A stretch of 64,000 nt of DNA from Betaproteobacteria bacterium HGW-Betaproteobacteria-9 (GCA_002842215.1 PHCC01000024.1:62001-126000); one strand, 5' to 3'. Counted from the stretch's first letter, positions 9,676 to 18,511 are shown. Numbers and translations are program-made. Notes: generated from the sequence alone by a model not told the origin.

Positions 9676-10980
9676 ATGTCGTTTTCGCTCAAGCAACTCT
9701 CCGCCCGCCTGCGCCAGGCCTTCGCCCGGCCGGTGCCCGACCCCCGCACCGCGCCGCTGTTCGACGATGACGGCGCACCGCCGGCACGGCCCCGCCCGCC
9801 GCTGCGCCTGCCGCGCCTGCCCCGGCACACCGCCCCGGTGGTGGTGGGGGCCCTGCTGCTGGTCGCGGGCGGCTACACCCTGGTGCGCCACCCGCCTGCA
9901 CTGACGATCAACCCGGGCCAGGCGGCCTTGCGCACCAACCAGCTCACCGGCCACCAGCAGGAACTGGGCGCGGGCAATGTCTGGGTGCTGCCCGGTCTGC
10001 ACCGCCTGCGTGTGCTGTCGCTGCGCGACCAGAACTGGAAGTCGGCCGAGATGGCGCGCCACGACGGGCCGGCGCCGGTGCAGTCGGTGGAAGGGCTGTC
10101 GCTGGGCGTGGACGTGACGGTGCGCTTCGCGGTCAACCCGGCCCAGCTCGCGCTGGTGGCCAGCCGGCTGCAGGCGGACGCGGGCGCCGAGCTGGTGGAC
10201 CCGGCCCTGCAGGGGGTGGTCTACAAGACCTTCGCGCGCTACACGGCGCGGGAAATCTTCTCGACCCGGCGCACGGAGATCCAGCAGGCCATGGAGGCCG
10301 AGCTCAAGCCGAAGCTGGCCGCCGAGGGCCTGATCCTGCGCAACGTGCAGGTGGGCAAGATCGACCTGCCGCCGCAGTACAGCGAGCGCATGGAAACCCT
10401 GCTGGCCGAAGAGATGGCCAGCGAAAAGATGCGCTACACGCTGGAGCTGAAGGAAAAGCGCGTGAAGGAACGCGAACTCGAAGCCCGGGCCGAGATGGTG
10501 CAGCGGGAGCTGCAGGCCGAGGCCGCCGGCAAGGTGCAGGTGATCGCGGCCAAGGCGCAGGAAGAGGCCATGAAACACGTGCTGCCCTTCAAGCAGCGCC
10601 AGGTGGAGCAGCGCAAGCTCGAAGCCGAGGCCGACAAGCAGTCGCGCATCCGCACCGCCGAAGGCAATGCCGAGGCGCGACGCATCGAGGCCGACGGCGA
10701 GGCGCTGGCGCGCCAGCGCCTGGCCCAGGCCGAGGCGTACCGGCTGGAGGCCGTGGGCAAGGCCAACGCCGAACAGATGGCGCGCGAAGGCAGCCTGCTG
10801 AGCCGCCATCCGCTGCTGATCCAGAAGGTCATGGCCGACAAGCTGTCGGACAAGGTGCAGGTCATCATCGCCGCGCCGCCGGCCGACGGCGGTTTCATCG
10901 GTTCGGGGCTGTTGGGCCACCCGGGCAAGGCCGTCGCGCTCGCCTCGGGGGCCGCCGCCGACGAAGGGGAAGAAGAATGA
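9676..10980 (+). CDS. SPFH/band 7 family membrane protein
   Basis: A 434-residue prohibitin/stomatin-like protein. An N-terminal cytosolic Pro-rich stretch is followed by one membrane helix (about residues 53-70, APVVVGALLLVAGGYTLV) and an SPFH domain (about 75-235) with TINPGQAALRTNQLTG and VDVTVRFAVNP. A long charged coiled coil (about 240-375, rich in E, A, R, K) ends in a short Gly/Ala tail. Such proteins form ring-like membrane scaffolds that organise proteases or lipid domains. The stop overlaps the next gene by ATGA. The start follows CAGGAG. Specific function is unknown. Confidence 0.85.
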   Translation: MSFSLKQLSARLRQAFARPVPDPRTAPLFDDDGAPPARPRPPLRLPRLPRHTAPVVVGALLLVAGGYTLVRHPPALTINPGQAALRTNQLTGHQQELGAGNVWVLPGLHRLRVLSLRDQNWKSAEMARHDGPAPVQSVEGLSLGVDVTVRFAVNPAQLALVASRLQADAGAELVDPALQGVVYKTFARYTAREIFSTRRTEIQQAMEAELKPKLAAEGLILRNVQVGKIDLPPQYSERMETLLAEEMASEKMRYTLELKEKRVKERELEARAEMVQRELQAEAAGKVQVIAAKAQEEAMKHVLPFKQRQVEQRKLEAEADKQSRIRTAEGNAEARRIEADGEALARQRLAQAEAYRLEAVGKANAEQMAREGSLLSRHPLLIQKVMADKLSDKVQVIIAAPPADGGFIGSGLLGHPGKAVALASGAAADEGEEE

Positions 10981-12539
10981 ACGGCCCCGCCCACCCGCCC
11001 GAGACGGCCGTGAAAACCTGTCTGCGTTATGTGGCCACGGCCGCGCTGGCCGCGGCGGCGGCCTGGCTGCTGGTGTTCGTGGCGCCCCCGGCCCAGGCCG
11101 CCGAGGCGCAGAAGCCAGCGCTGCCGCCACAGGCGCTGATCGTGCAGGACGCGGTGGCGCTGCGCGCCGCGCCACGCGACGCCGCGGCCCAGCAAGCCCG
11201 GCTGTGGCAGGGCGAGCTGCTGGAGATCCGCGGCGAGCGCCTGGAGTACGTGCAGGTCTGGGACCACCAGCGCGAACGCGGTGGCTACGTGCGGGCCAGC
11301 CAGTTGCGCCGCCTGTCCCTGGACGCGGCCCACGCCGACGAACTGCTGGCGGTGCTGCGCTTCGTCAAGGACAGCGCGGGCAGCGAAGGCCTGGGTTTCG
11401 GCTACGGCGCGGCCTGGCTGCGGGCGGCCAGCCCGGCGCAGTTGTCGGGCCCGGTGGGGGCGGAGGTGCTCGACGCGGTGGCCGGCGCGGCCCAGCGGCT
11501 GGCGCAACGGGCGTCGGCCGTGGGCCTGTCCCGCGGCGCCCAGGAAGCGTTGCTGGGCCAGCTGGACGCGGCGGGGCGCTACGGCATCCGTTTCAACAGC
11601 CACGAGCGCGGGGACCGCATGCAGATCTGTTACGACGGCGAACTGTTCACCCGCGTGCTGGCCATGTCCGCGGCCAGCCCAGAGCAGCGCGCCCGCGCCG
11701 CGCTGGCCCTGACGAGCCCGGAATGCGAAGACCCCACGCTCGGTGTGCTGCAGCGCATCCAGCGCCAGGAAGACAGCGCCAGCCTGCTGGACCAGGCCGA
11801 TGCGCCGGGCCTGGCGCCGGTGCTGAAGAACCGCTTGCAGATGCGCCGTGCCAGTGTCTGGTCGGCGGTGGCTTTCGAGCGCTCGCGCCGGGCGCCGGGC
11901 GGTGCAGACGCCGCCACCGCCGCCGAGCAGGCGCTGGAGGCGCTGGCGCGGGTGGACCCGCAGGGCCTGCCCGACACCGACGCGAGCCTGATGAACGACG
12001 CGGTGATGCGTGTGAACGCCTCGCGCTGGGCGGCGGTGCCTGCCAGCATGCCGAGCAAGGGCCTGCAGCTGCGCACCAGCCCGGGCACGCAGGCGGGGCA
12101 GACCTGCGTGAGTCTGCACGGCGGCGCGGCGGGCAGCGCACCGCTGTGGACGCAGTGCAGCCACGGCGTGGTGTGGCCGGCCTCGTTCAGCGTGAACCGC
12201 GAAGGCAATGCCGCGGCCCTGGCGGTGCAGCCAATGGCGGGGTGGCGCGAACTCTGGCTGCTGCGCAAGCAGGCCGGCGGCTGGACGCTGAGCGTGCTGC
12301 CCCCGGCGCCCACCCTGCCGGGCATTGGCTACGCTGAGCTCGCGGGCTGGGTGCCGGGCGGGCGCCAGGTGCTGGTGGCGCGCGAAGCCCGGGGCGAGGG
12401 CCGGTACCAGCGCCGCTACGAAGTGCTCGATCTGGTCACGCTCGCCCCCCAGCGCCAGGCCAGCGACCCGAGCGTGCTGGGCGCTTTCCAGCGCTGGCAG
12501 ATGCCGCAGTGGAAGCAGCAGAGCGTGAGCCTGCGTTGA
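10977..12539 (+). CDS. Exported SH3-like domain protein, function unknown
   Basis: A 520-residue protein coupled by ATGA overlap to the SPFH gene. A hydrophobic N-terminal segment (about residues 13-38) ending AQAAEAQ looks like a signal peptide or anchor. Residues about 50-110 resemble a bacterial SH3 repeat (ALIVQDAVALRAAP ... GGYVRASQLRRL). A central helical Ala/Arg-rich region and a C-terminal part with Trp-rich beta-like stretches (AGWRELWLLRKQAGGWTL) follow; I do not recognise a family for these. The likely location is the periplasm, working with the SPFH protein and perhaps under control of the divergent two-component pair. Confidence 0.7.
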   Translation: MNGPAHPPETAVKTCLRYVATAALAAAAAWLLVFVAPPAQAAEAQKPALPPQALIVQDAVALRAAPRDAAAQQARLWQGELLEIRGERLEYVQVWDHQRERGGYVRASQLRRLSLDAAHADELLAVLRFVKDSAGSEGLGFGYGAAWLRAASPAQLSGPVGAEVLDAVAGAAQRLAQRASAVGLSRGAQEALLGQLDAAGRYGIRFNSHERGDRMQICYDGELFTRVLAMSAASPEQRARAALALTSPECEDPTLGVLQRIQRQEDSASLLDQADAPGLAPVLKNRLQMRRASVWSAVAFERSRRAPGGADAATAAEQALEALARVDPQGLPDTDASLMNDAVMRVNASRWAAVPASMPSKGLQLRTSPGTQAGQTCVSLHGGAAGSAPLWTQCSHGVVWPASFSVNREGNAAALAVQPMAGWRELWLLRKQAGGWTLSVLPPAPTLPGIGYAELAGWVPGGRQVLVAREARGEGRYQRRYEVLDLVTLAPQRQASDPSVLGAFQRWQMPQWKQQSVSLR

Positions 12540-12632
12540 GGGCTGGGGACTGCCTCGCAGACGCAGCACCCTGCGCCTGCGGCAGAAAACTATCGAGAAA
12601 GCCCTTGAACGGAGCGTCCAGGGACCAGAGTG

Positions 12633-13739
12633 TCAGCGTTCGTCGTAGCTCACCACGAGCCGGTCGGTCGTCGGCCGCGCCTGGCAGCTCAGCACGAAGC
12701 CCTTGTCGGTTTCCCAGGGCTCGAGGGTGAAGTTCTTGTCCATGGTGACGGCGCCTTCCACCACCTTGGCGCGGCAGGTGCAGCACACACCACCGCGGCA
12801 CGACCAGGGCAGGTCCAGGCCGGCGTTGAGCGCCACGTCCAGCACGTGTTCGTCCTTGCCCATGCGCAACTGGTGCGGCTTGCCGTCGAGCACCACGGTC
12901 AACGCCACCTCGCCTTCGGTTGGCACGGCCGGGTGGCCGAGCACCGCAGCCTGGCGCTGATCGGCGGGCAGGGCTTCCAGTGTGGGTGAAGTGAAGCGTT
13001 CGGTGTGCACGCGGTCGGGCCGCACGCCGGCCTCCAGCAGCGCCTGCTGCGTGGCTTCGATCATGGCGTCGGGGCCGCAGATGAACACCTCGTCCATGCT
13101 GCCCACCGGCAGCAGCGCGGCGATGATGGCGCGCACCTTGTCGCCGTCGATGCGGCCTTCGAGCAGCGGCACTTCCTGCGCCTGGCGCGAGAGCACGTGG
13201 ATCAGCGTAAGGCGGCCGGGGTAGCGGTCCTTCAGGTCCTGCAGCGCTTCGTTGAACATCACGCTGGCCATGCGCCGGTTACCGAAAACGAGCGTGAATT
13301 TGCTGTCGGCCGATTCCTCCAGCGTGCTGGCCATGATGGACAGGATGGGCGTGATGCCCGAGCCGGCCGCAAAACCCACGCGGTGGATGGCGCGCGGCTT
13401 GTGCACGGTGAAGCGGCCGTCGGGCGGCATCACGCGCAGCGCGTCCCCGGTTTTCAGCTCGGTCGCAGCCCAGTTCGAGAACACACCGCCTTCGACCGGC
13501 CGGATGCCCAGCGTGAGTTCGCCCTGTTGCGTGAGCAGGCTGCGCGGGCTGCTGATGGAATAGCTGCGCCGCACGTCCTGTCCGCCGATGGTGGTGCGCA
13601 GGGTGAGGAACTGGCCGGGCTCGAAGGCGAAGGTCTCGCGAAGTTCCGGCGGAATGTGCAGCGACACCGCCACCGATCCGGCGGCCTCGGGGTGGATGCG
13701 TGAGACGGTGAGGTCGTGGAAGCGGGGGGCTGTGGACAT
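12633..13739 (-). CDS. paaE: Phenylacetyl-CoA epoxidase reductase subunit PaaE
   Basis: A 368-residue flavin/iron-sulfur reductase that passes electrons from NAD(P)H to the PaaABCD oxygenase. Domains in order: FAD-binding barrel (about 5-105, with RRSYSISS), NAD-binding domain (about 110-235, with GFAAGSGITPILSI) and a C-terminal plant-type 2Fe-2S ferredoxin (about 280-368) with CRGGVCCTCRAKV and a last Cys in VLSCQA. The ATG at 13739 starts 1 nt after the paaD stop. Last gene of the paaABCDE operon. Confidence 0.95.
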   Translation of the reverse strand: MSTAPRFHDLTVSRIHPEAAGSVAVSLHIPPELRETFAFEPGQFLTLRTTIGGQDVRRSYSISSPRSLLTQQGELTLGIRPVEGGVFSNWAATELKTGDALRVMPPDGRFTVHKPRAIHRVGFAAGSGITPILSIMASTLEESADSKFTLVFGNRRMASVMFNEALQDLKDRYPGRLTLIHVLSRQAQEVPLLEGRIDGDKVRAIIAALLPVGSMDEVFICGPDAMIEATQQALLEAGVRPDRVHTERFTSPTLEALPADQRQAAVLGHPAVPTEGEVALTVVLDGKPHQLRMGKDEHVLDVALNAGLDLPWSCRGGVCCTCRAKVVEGAVTMDKNFTLEPWETDKGFVLSCQARPTTDRLVVSYDER

Positions 13740-13740
13740 A

Positions 13741-14274
13741 TCAATACGGTTTGAAATAGTCGAAGGGTTCAAGGCAGTCGAGGCAGCGGTACAAGGCTTT
13801 GCACGCGGTTGAACCAAACGGCGAGGTTTGTGTGGTGTTGATGGAGCCACATTGCGGGCAAGGCACGGCCTCGCGCGCGAGGACCTGGCGCGAGAACTTC
13901 ACGACACCGGCAGGTTCATGGGCACGGCTGCCGCATTGCGGCGGCGCGATGCCGTAGGCGCGCAGCTTCTCGCGCGCGGCCTCGCTCATCCAGTCGGTGG
14001 TCCAGGCGGGCGAGAGCTGCGTGATGACGCGGCCGGGCAGTCCGGCGGCGCTCAAGGCAGCGTGGATGTCGTCCTCGATCTGGCCCATGGCCGGGCAGCC
14101 GCTGTAGGTGGGCGTGATGACGACTTCCGGCACGCCGTCGGCCCCTTCGCGCACGTCACGCAGGATGCCCAGCTCGCTCAGGCTGATGACCGGAATCTCC
14201 GGGTCGGCCAGGTGCGCCAGTGCCTCGGTGATGGCCTGCAGCGAAGCGTGGGTGGTCACATCCATGGTGTTCAC
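13741..14274 (-). CDS. paaD: Phenylacetyl-CoA epoxidase subunit PaaD
   Basis: A 177-residue MIP18/DUF59-type protein needed for maturation of the oxygenase iron-sulfur centre. It has DPEIPVISLSELGILRDV and TYSGCPAM in the N-terminal half and two Cys pairs (CPQCGS and CLDC) near the C-terminus. The start is either a GTG at 14274, which overlaps the paaC stop by GTGA, or an ATG at 14265; both give a normal protein. Confidence 0.93.
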   Translation of the reverse strand: MNTMDVTTHASLQAITEALAHLADPEIPVISLSELGILRDVREGADGVPEVVITPTYSGCPAMGQIEDDIHAALSAAGLPGRVITQLSPAWTTDWMSEAAREKLRAYGIAPPQCGSRAHEPAGVVKFSRQVLAREAVPCPQCGSINTTQTSPFGSTACKALYRCLDCLEPFDYFKPY

Positions 14275-15203
14275 CAGACTGCGGTCGGGTGCGCGCGCGC
14301 CAGGCTCTGCATCTCCGCCAGCAAAAAGCCCAGGTGCTCCGAGTGCACGCCCACATGGCCCTGGGCCACGTAGCCCGCGTGTGGCTGGTCGTGGCGCGTG
14401 AGCGTGGCCTCGGTCAGGGTGTCGTTGACCAGGGCGTTCCAGTGATCGCGCAGGGTAGCCGTGTCCATGCCGCTGCCGTCGGCTGCAGCCGCCTGTTCGG
14501 CGGGCGACGGCTGCCAGAAGGCTTCACAGTAGGGCAGCAGGTGGTCCAGCGCGGCCTGCGCGCGGCGGTGGGATTCTTCGGTGCCGTCGCCGAAACGCAC
14601 CAGCCAGTCCGACGCATGGCGCAGGTGGTAGCGCACTTCCTTCAAGGACTTGGCGGCGATGGCGGCCAGCTGCGCATCCTTCGACGCCTGCAGGCTGTCC
14701 CAAACCAGCACCATCAGCGCACTGACGAGAAAGTTGCGCGCGATGGTCACCGCGTAGTCGCGCTCGCTCACCGCGTAACCCACCAAGGCTCCGTGGTGTG
14801 GCAGCTCCATCAGTGTGTGGCAACGGAACTCGGCGGTGTCGCGAAAGTAGGCCAGCGTGTCTTCGGTGATCAGGTTGTTCTGGCGTGCGCCCTGCAGATG
14901 CGCGAAGCGCTGCGCCTCGGCCGGGTCGGCGTTGATGAGGCTGGCCGCGTGCTGGTAGAGCAACCGCGCCTGGCCGATCAGGTCCAGGCTGTTGTTCGCC
15001 AGGGCCAGGTCTTCTTCGAGGACGGGGCCGTGACCGCACCACTCGGCATTGCGTTGGCCGAGCACCAGGGCGTTGTCGGCCAGGTGCAATACGTAGTCAA
15101 CTGGAGCCCCCACGCTTCCCACTGCGTGTGGTGCGCTGCCCCCCAAGGGGGTGCTCGCTTGCTTGGGGCGGCCCTGCGCGGCGCTCGGTTCGGTGGCCTT
15201 CAT
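14271..15203 (-). CDS. paaC: Phenylacetyl-CoA epoxidase structural subunit PaaC
   Basis: A 310-residue ferritin-like subunit that pairs with PaaA in the multicomponent oxygenase converting phenylacetyl-CoA to its ring-1,2-epoxide. Conserved family sequence begins at about residue 36 (YVLHLADNALVLGQRNAEW). The preceding 30 or so residues are unusual: their DNA (15106-15190) is a copy of the dispersed type B repeat, read in frame. The ATG at 15203 overlaps the paaB stop (TGATG); a GTG one codon earlier is also possible. The body is intact. Confidence 0.94.
   Translation of the reverse strand: MKATEPSAAQGRPKQASTPLGGSAPHAVGSVGAPVDYVLHLADNALVLGQRNAEWCGHGPVLEEDLALANNSLDLIGQARLLYQHAASLINADPAEAQRFAHLQGARQNNLITEDTLAYFRDTAEFRCHTLMELPHHGALVGYAVSERDYAVTIARNFLVSALMVLVWDSLQASKDAQLAAIAAKSLKEVRYHLRHASDWLVRFGDGTEESHRRAQAALDHLLPYCEAFWQPSPAEQAAAADGSGMDTATLRDHWNALVNDTLTEATLTRHDQPHAGYVAQGHVGVHSEHLGFLLAEMQSLARAHPTAVW
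15106..15190 (+). repeat. Palindromic repeat, type B, inside paaC
   Basis: Contains CCCCCACGCTTCCC, the GCCCCCCAAGGGGG hairpin and a GCTTGGGGCGGCCCTGCGC segment. It matches the type B copies at 25909 (inverted) and 36261. Here it lies in the 5' part of paaC and is translated on the minus strand. Confidence 0.75.
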
Positions 15204-15511
15204 CACATGTGCCCCACTTTTTCGGGGATTTCGTAGAAGGTCGGGTGGCGGTAGATCTTGTCGGCCGCGGGGTCGAAGAAGCTGTCCTTGCTGTCGGGTT
15301 CGCTGGCGGTGATGGCGTTGGACGGCAGCACCCAGATGCTCACGCCTTCCTGGCGGCGGGTGTAGACGTCGCGCGCCATCTGCAGCGCGTGTTGTGCGTC
15401 GCTGGCGTGCAGACTGCCGCAGTGCTTATGCTCCAGGCCCTGTTTGCTGCGGACGAACACTTCCCAGAGCGGCCATTCTTTCAGTGCGGGTGTCGATGCG
15501 GGCGCGTTCAT
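15203..15511 (-). CDS. paaB: Phenylacetyl-CoA epoxidase subunit PaaB
   Basis: A 102-residue small subunit of the oxygenase, thought to bridge PaaAC heterodimers. Typical sequence: [21 protein letters not shown], then [13 protein letters not shown] and IWVLPSNAI segments, with a [10 protein letters not shown] end. The ATG at 15511 overlaps the paaA stop by ATGA. A longer upstream frame exists but overlaps paaA coding and lacks family similarity. Confidence 0.95.
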   Translation of the reverse strand: MNAPASTPALKEWPLWEVFVRSKQGLEHKHCGSLHASDAQHALQMARDVYTRRQEGVSIWVLPSNAITASEPDSKDSFFDPAADKIYRHPTFYEIPEKVGHM

Positions 15512-16530
15512 GCGGCCTCCTTCAGGTTGCGGGCTTGCTGTCTGGCGGCGTGGGCCAGGGCGGCTTCGCGCACCCAGGCCCCTTGCTCGTGGGCTTTCAC
15601 GCGGGTCGCCAGACGTTCCTTGTTGCAAGGGCCGTGGCCGTTGACCACGGCCCAGAACTCGTCCCAGTCGATCTGGCCGTAGTCCCAGTGGCCGCGCGCT
15701 TCATTCCACTTCAGGTCCGGGTCGGGCAAGGTGACGCCCAGCACCTCGGCCTGCGGCACGGTGGCGTCGATGAACTTCTGGCGCAGGTCGTCGTTGCTGA
15801 TGCGTTTGATGCCCCAGCGCATGCCCTGCACGCTGTTGGGGCTGTCGGCGTCGGGCGGGCCGAACATGGCGAGGCATTTCCACCAGTAGCGGTTGACGGC
15901 ATCCTGCACCATGGCTTTCTGCTCGGCCGTGCCCTGCATCATCACCAGCAGCGCTTCGTAGCCCTGGCGCTGGTGAAAGCTCTCTTCCTTGCAGACGCGG
16001 ATCATGGCGCGGGCATAGGGTCCGTAGCTGCAACGGCACAGCGGGATCTGGTTCATGATCGCCGCGCCGTCCACCAGCCAGCCGATCACGCCCACGTCGG
16101 CCCAGTTCAGCGTCGGGTAGTTGAAGATCGAGCTGTACTTGGCTTTACCGCTGTGCAGGCCGTCGAGCATCTGGTCGCGGCTGGCTCCCAGGGTTTCGGC
16201 GGCGCTGTACAAATAGAGGCCGTGGCCGCCTTCGTCCTGCACCTTGGCGATCAGGATGGCCTTGCGTTTCAGGCTGGGCGCGCGGCTGATCCAGTTGCCT
16301 TCGGGCAGCATGCCGACGATCTCGCTGTGCGCGTGCTGGCTGATTTGGCGCACCAGAGTCTTGCGGTAGCCGTCGGGCATCCAGTCGCGCGGCTCGACCT
16401 TGCCGTCGGCGTCGATCACGGTGTCGAAATGCGTTTGCAGGGCGGCATCTTCGGCGCTGGTCGGTGCCGCCACGGCCTTCAGACCGGGCTTGGCCTCGCT
16501 GTCGGCGACTGAAAATGATTGGGTGTACAT
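15508..16530 (-). CDS. paaA: Phenylacetyl-CoA epoxidase catalytic subunit PaaA
   Basis: A 340-residue catalytic subunit with a carboxylate-bridged di-iron centre. Two ExxH-type ligand motifs are visible, [14 protein letters not shown] (about residue 127) and [16 protein letters not shown] (about 196). First gene of the paaABCDE operon, with GGAG 7-10 nt upstream of its ATG. A candidate -10 (TATACT on the minus strand, 16578-16583) and a TetR-type palindrome lie upstream. No other phenylacetate genes (paaK, paaG, paaZ) are present in the window. Confidence 0.96.
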   Translation of the reverse strand: MYTQSFSVADSEAKPGLKAVAAPTSAEDAALQTHFDTVIDADGKVEPRDWMPDGYRKTLVRQISQHAHSEIVGMLPEGNWISRAPSLKRKAILIAKVQDEGGHGLYLYSAAETLGASRDQMLDGLHSGKAKYSSIFNYPTLNWADVGVIGWLVDGAAIMNQIPLCRCSYGPYARAMIRVCKEESFHQRQGYEALLVMMQGTAEQKAMVQDAVNRYWWKCLAMFGPPDADSPNSVQGMRWGIKRISNDDLRQKFIDATVPQAEVLGVTLPDPDLKWNEARGHWDYGQIDWDEFWAVVNGHGPCNKERLATRVKAHEQGAWVREAALAHAARQQARNLKEAA

Positions 16531-16585
16531 GCGTGTCTCCTGACCCCGAAACCGGGTGCCGAATGGGGTGAAGCGGCAGTATATG

Positions 16586-16615
16586 CAATTAACCGACCGA
16601 TCGGTTGGTTAATTG
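16586..16615. promoter_or_regulatory. TetR/PaaR-type operator before paaA
   Basis: A 30-bp dyad centred between 16600 and 16601. The left arm is CAATTAACCGACCGA and the right arm TCGGTTGGTTAATTG; only one position pair breaks symmetry. The core ACCGACCGATCGGT resembles operators of TetR-type PaaR repressors known from betaproteobacterial phenylacetate operons. It lies 56 bp before paaA and spans the spacer and -35 region of a candidate promoter, so repression is expected. No tetR-family gene is in the window. Confidence 0.75.
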
Positions 16616-16702
16616 TCTGGGGGCGGCTCAGGGTTTTTCCGGGGAGGGGCTTTGCGCGATGGGCAGGGCGCACAGGGCGCTCTTTTCCGTACAGTCGGAT
16701 CC

Positions 16703-17329
16703 ATGTCCTTCACTGACAGGCCTTTCCCTTTTTGCGCAGGCTCCTGGTCGCAACGCTGCGCCAGGTTCACGGTCGCGTTGCTGGCGGGGTTCACGGTGGG
16801 GGTGGGTCACAGCGGTCCGGCGGTGGTCAGCGGGACAGCGGCCCAGCGGGTGTTTGTCGCGGACCGTGCTTCCGACGGGGTGCCTCTGAATGCCAGCACC
16901 GCTTGCGGGCTGCCGGACTTTCGGGCTGCGCTGGAGCAGCGCCTCAACGCCGCGCGGGCCGTGGCACGTTCCTGCGGGAACTCGGTCATGCCAGTTGCCG
17001 GTCCGCTGGTGTGGAATCAACGCCTGTTTTCAGCCGCGGACCGCCATGCCCGTGACATGGCCACCCGGAACTACTTCTCTCACACCAGCCTGGACGGGCG
17101 TTCCCTGGCCCAGCGGGTGGCGGCTGAGGGTTATGCGTGGACATCGGTGGGCGAGAACCTGGCGGCTGGTCAATCCACGGTGGACGGTGTGCTCTCGGGC
17201 TGGCTCTCCAGCCCCGGGCATTGCAGCAACCTGATGAGCCGGCAGTTCGAGGCGGTGGGGGTGAGCTGTGTGTGGCAAGCGGGCAGCCGGTTTGGCCACT
17301 ACTGGGTCATGGTGCTGGCCCGGCCCTGA
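16703..17329 (+). CDS. CAP-domain (SCP-like) exported protein
   Basis: A 208-residue protein with an N-terminal hydrophobic stretch (about residues 18-32) suggesting export, and a CAP domain from about residue 70. CAP signatures are visible: HARDMATRNYFSHTSLDGRS, SVGENLAAG, SPGHCSNLM and FGHYWVMVLA. Two or three Cys pairs may form disulfides. Bacterial CAP proteins are of uncertain function, some binding sterols or cell-wall material. The ATG at 16703 is chosen so that the signal sequence starts correctly; the frame is open further upstream without family similarity. It is transcribed away from the paa operon. Confidence 0.82.
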   Translation: MSFTDRPFPFCAGSWSQRCARFTVALLAGFTVGVGHSGPAVVSGTAAQRVFVADRASDGVPLNASTACGLPDFRAALEQRLNAARAVARSCGNSVMPVAGPLVWNQRLFSAADRHARDMATRNYFSHTSLDGRSLAQRVAAEGYAWTSVGENLAAGQSTVDGVLSGWLSSPGHCSNLMSRQFEAVGVSCVWQAGSRFGHYWVMVLARP

Positions 17330-17367
17330 AATCGGTGCCGGGGCCTTGACGCCGCAGTGCGGCGGCT

Positions 17368-18282
17368 TCAGCCGCCGGTGTCGAGCGTCTGGCCTTTGCC
17401 GCGGCCCCGACCGAGGTGGGTCAGCAACTGGGGCAAGGCCACCTGCAGCGCCGCTTTCAGCGTGTGGGGCGGGTTGATGACGAACATGCCGCTGGCTGTG
17501 AGTCCTGGCCGGTCGTCCGGGCCGTGGGTCGGGTCCTGCCCGATGGCCAGCGTCGCGTTCAGCCAGGGCCGTTGCGCCTGATTGCTCAGGGTCTTCAGCC
17601 GGCGGGGCAGGTCGTGCGCCTCCGGGCGCGGAATGATCGGATACCAAACGAGGTAGGTGCCGGTCGGAAAACGGCGGATGAGTTCCTGTATGCAGGCGCT
17701 CACTTTGCCGTAGTCGCTTTTGATCTCGTAGCTCGGATCGATCAGCACCACGGCGCGCTTGGAGCCGGTGGCCGACGGCGGCGGCGGGAGCAAAGGCTTG
17801 ACGCCCTCGAAGCCGTCCTGCAGCGCCACGGCGATCTGGCGCCCCGCTTCGAGTTGGGCGATGTTGGCGTTGAGGGTGCGGCTGTCGGTCGGGTGCAGCT
17901 CGAACAGCTTGAGCTTGTCGCGCGATTCGGTGCGCAGCAGCGAATGCAGGACGAAAGGCGAACCCGGGTAGACGCGCAGCAGCCCCGATGGGTTGTAGCT
18001 GGCGATCAGGTCGAGGTAGTCGTCGATCACCGGCGCGGCGGCCACGGGCGCGGCGCCCGCTGGACGCAGGGCGGCCATCAGCTTGACCACGCCGTCTTTG
18101 GCTTCACCCCCGGTCTCCGTGTAGTCACCGTCCAGCCGGTACAGCCCGGCGCCCGCGTGGGTGTCCACCAGGGTGATGCCCGCTTCTTTCTGCATCAGAT
18201 GGCGCAGCGTGGCGATGAGGGTGATGTGCTTGAGCACGTCGGCGTGGTTGCCGGCGTGGAAGGCGTGTCGGTAACTGAACAT
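17368..18282 (-). CDS. rlmJ: 23S rRNA (adenine2030-N6)-methyltransferase
   Basis: A 304-residue RlmJ, methylating A2030 of 23S rRNA. It starts MFSYRHAFHAGNHADVLKH, the highly conserved family N-terminus, has DTHAGAGLYRL for SAM binding and the catalytic IDPSYEIKSDY (a DPPY-type motif with Ser in the third position). Convergent with the CAP gene and divergent from rplM. Confidence 0.95.
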   Translation of the reverse strand: MFSYRHAFHAGNHADVLKHITLIATLRHLMQKEAGITLVDTHAGAGLYRLDGDYTETGGEAKDGVVKLMAALRPAGAAPVAAAPVIDDYLDLIASYNPSGLLRVYPGSPFVLHSLLRTESRDKLKLFELHPTDSRTLNANIAQLEAGRQIAVALQDGFEGVKPLLPPPPSATGSKRAVVLIDPSYEIKSDYGKVSACIQELIRRFPTGTYLVWYPIIPRPEAHDLPRRLKTLSNQAQRPWLNATLAIGQDPTHGPDDRPGLTASGMFVINPPHTLKAALQVALPQLLTHLGRGRGKGQTLDTGG

Positions 18283-18335
18283 GGGTCGATGGTAGCGCCC
18301 CCAGGCAGCCCAGACACACGCCGCCTATCTGCAAC

Positions 18336-18365
18336 TTGCCAATCGGTACCGATATTTCGTACAAT
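18336..18365 (+). promoter_or_regulatory. Sigma-70 promoter of rplM-rpsI
   Basis: TTGCCA (18336-18341), an 18-bp spacer and TACAAT (18360-18365). The spacer holds a perfect 12-bp palindrome ATCGGTACCGAT at 18342-18353. Transcription from here gives a leader of about 140 nt before rplM. Confidence 0.6.
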
Positions 18366-18511
18366 CGAGGGCTTCGCAGCGAAACGCAAGGCTCCGCGAC
18401 GAAGACCGCACACCGGGCAACCGGGGTGCAAAACCCCACCTAAGAGTGTTCCGACAGAGAACAACCGACCGTGGAAAAGAGCCGCCAAACCCTCCTTCAA
18501 AGAGAAAACTC

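Noticed and set aside
8749-11175. Upstream continuation of the kinase reading frame (total open frame 1532 codons)
   Set aside because: It runs antisense to the SPFH and SH3-like genes and through the response regulator in the wrong frame; composition is Arg/Pro/Gly shadow sequence typical of GC-rich DNA.
10434-12569. 711-codon minus-strand open frame
   Set aside because: Antisense to two well-supported genes, with His/Arg/Gln-rich shadow composition and no motifs.
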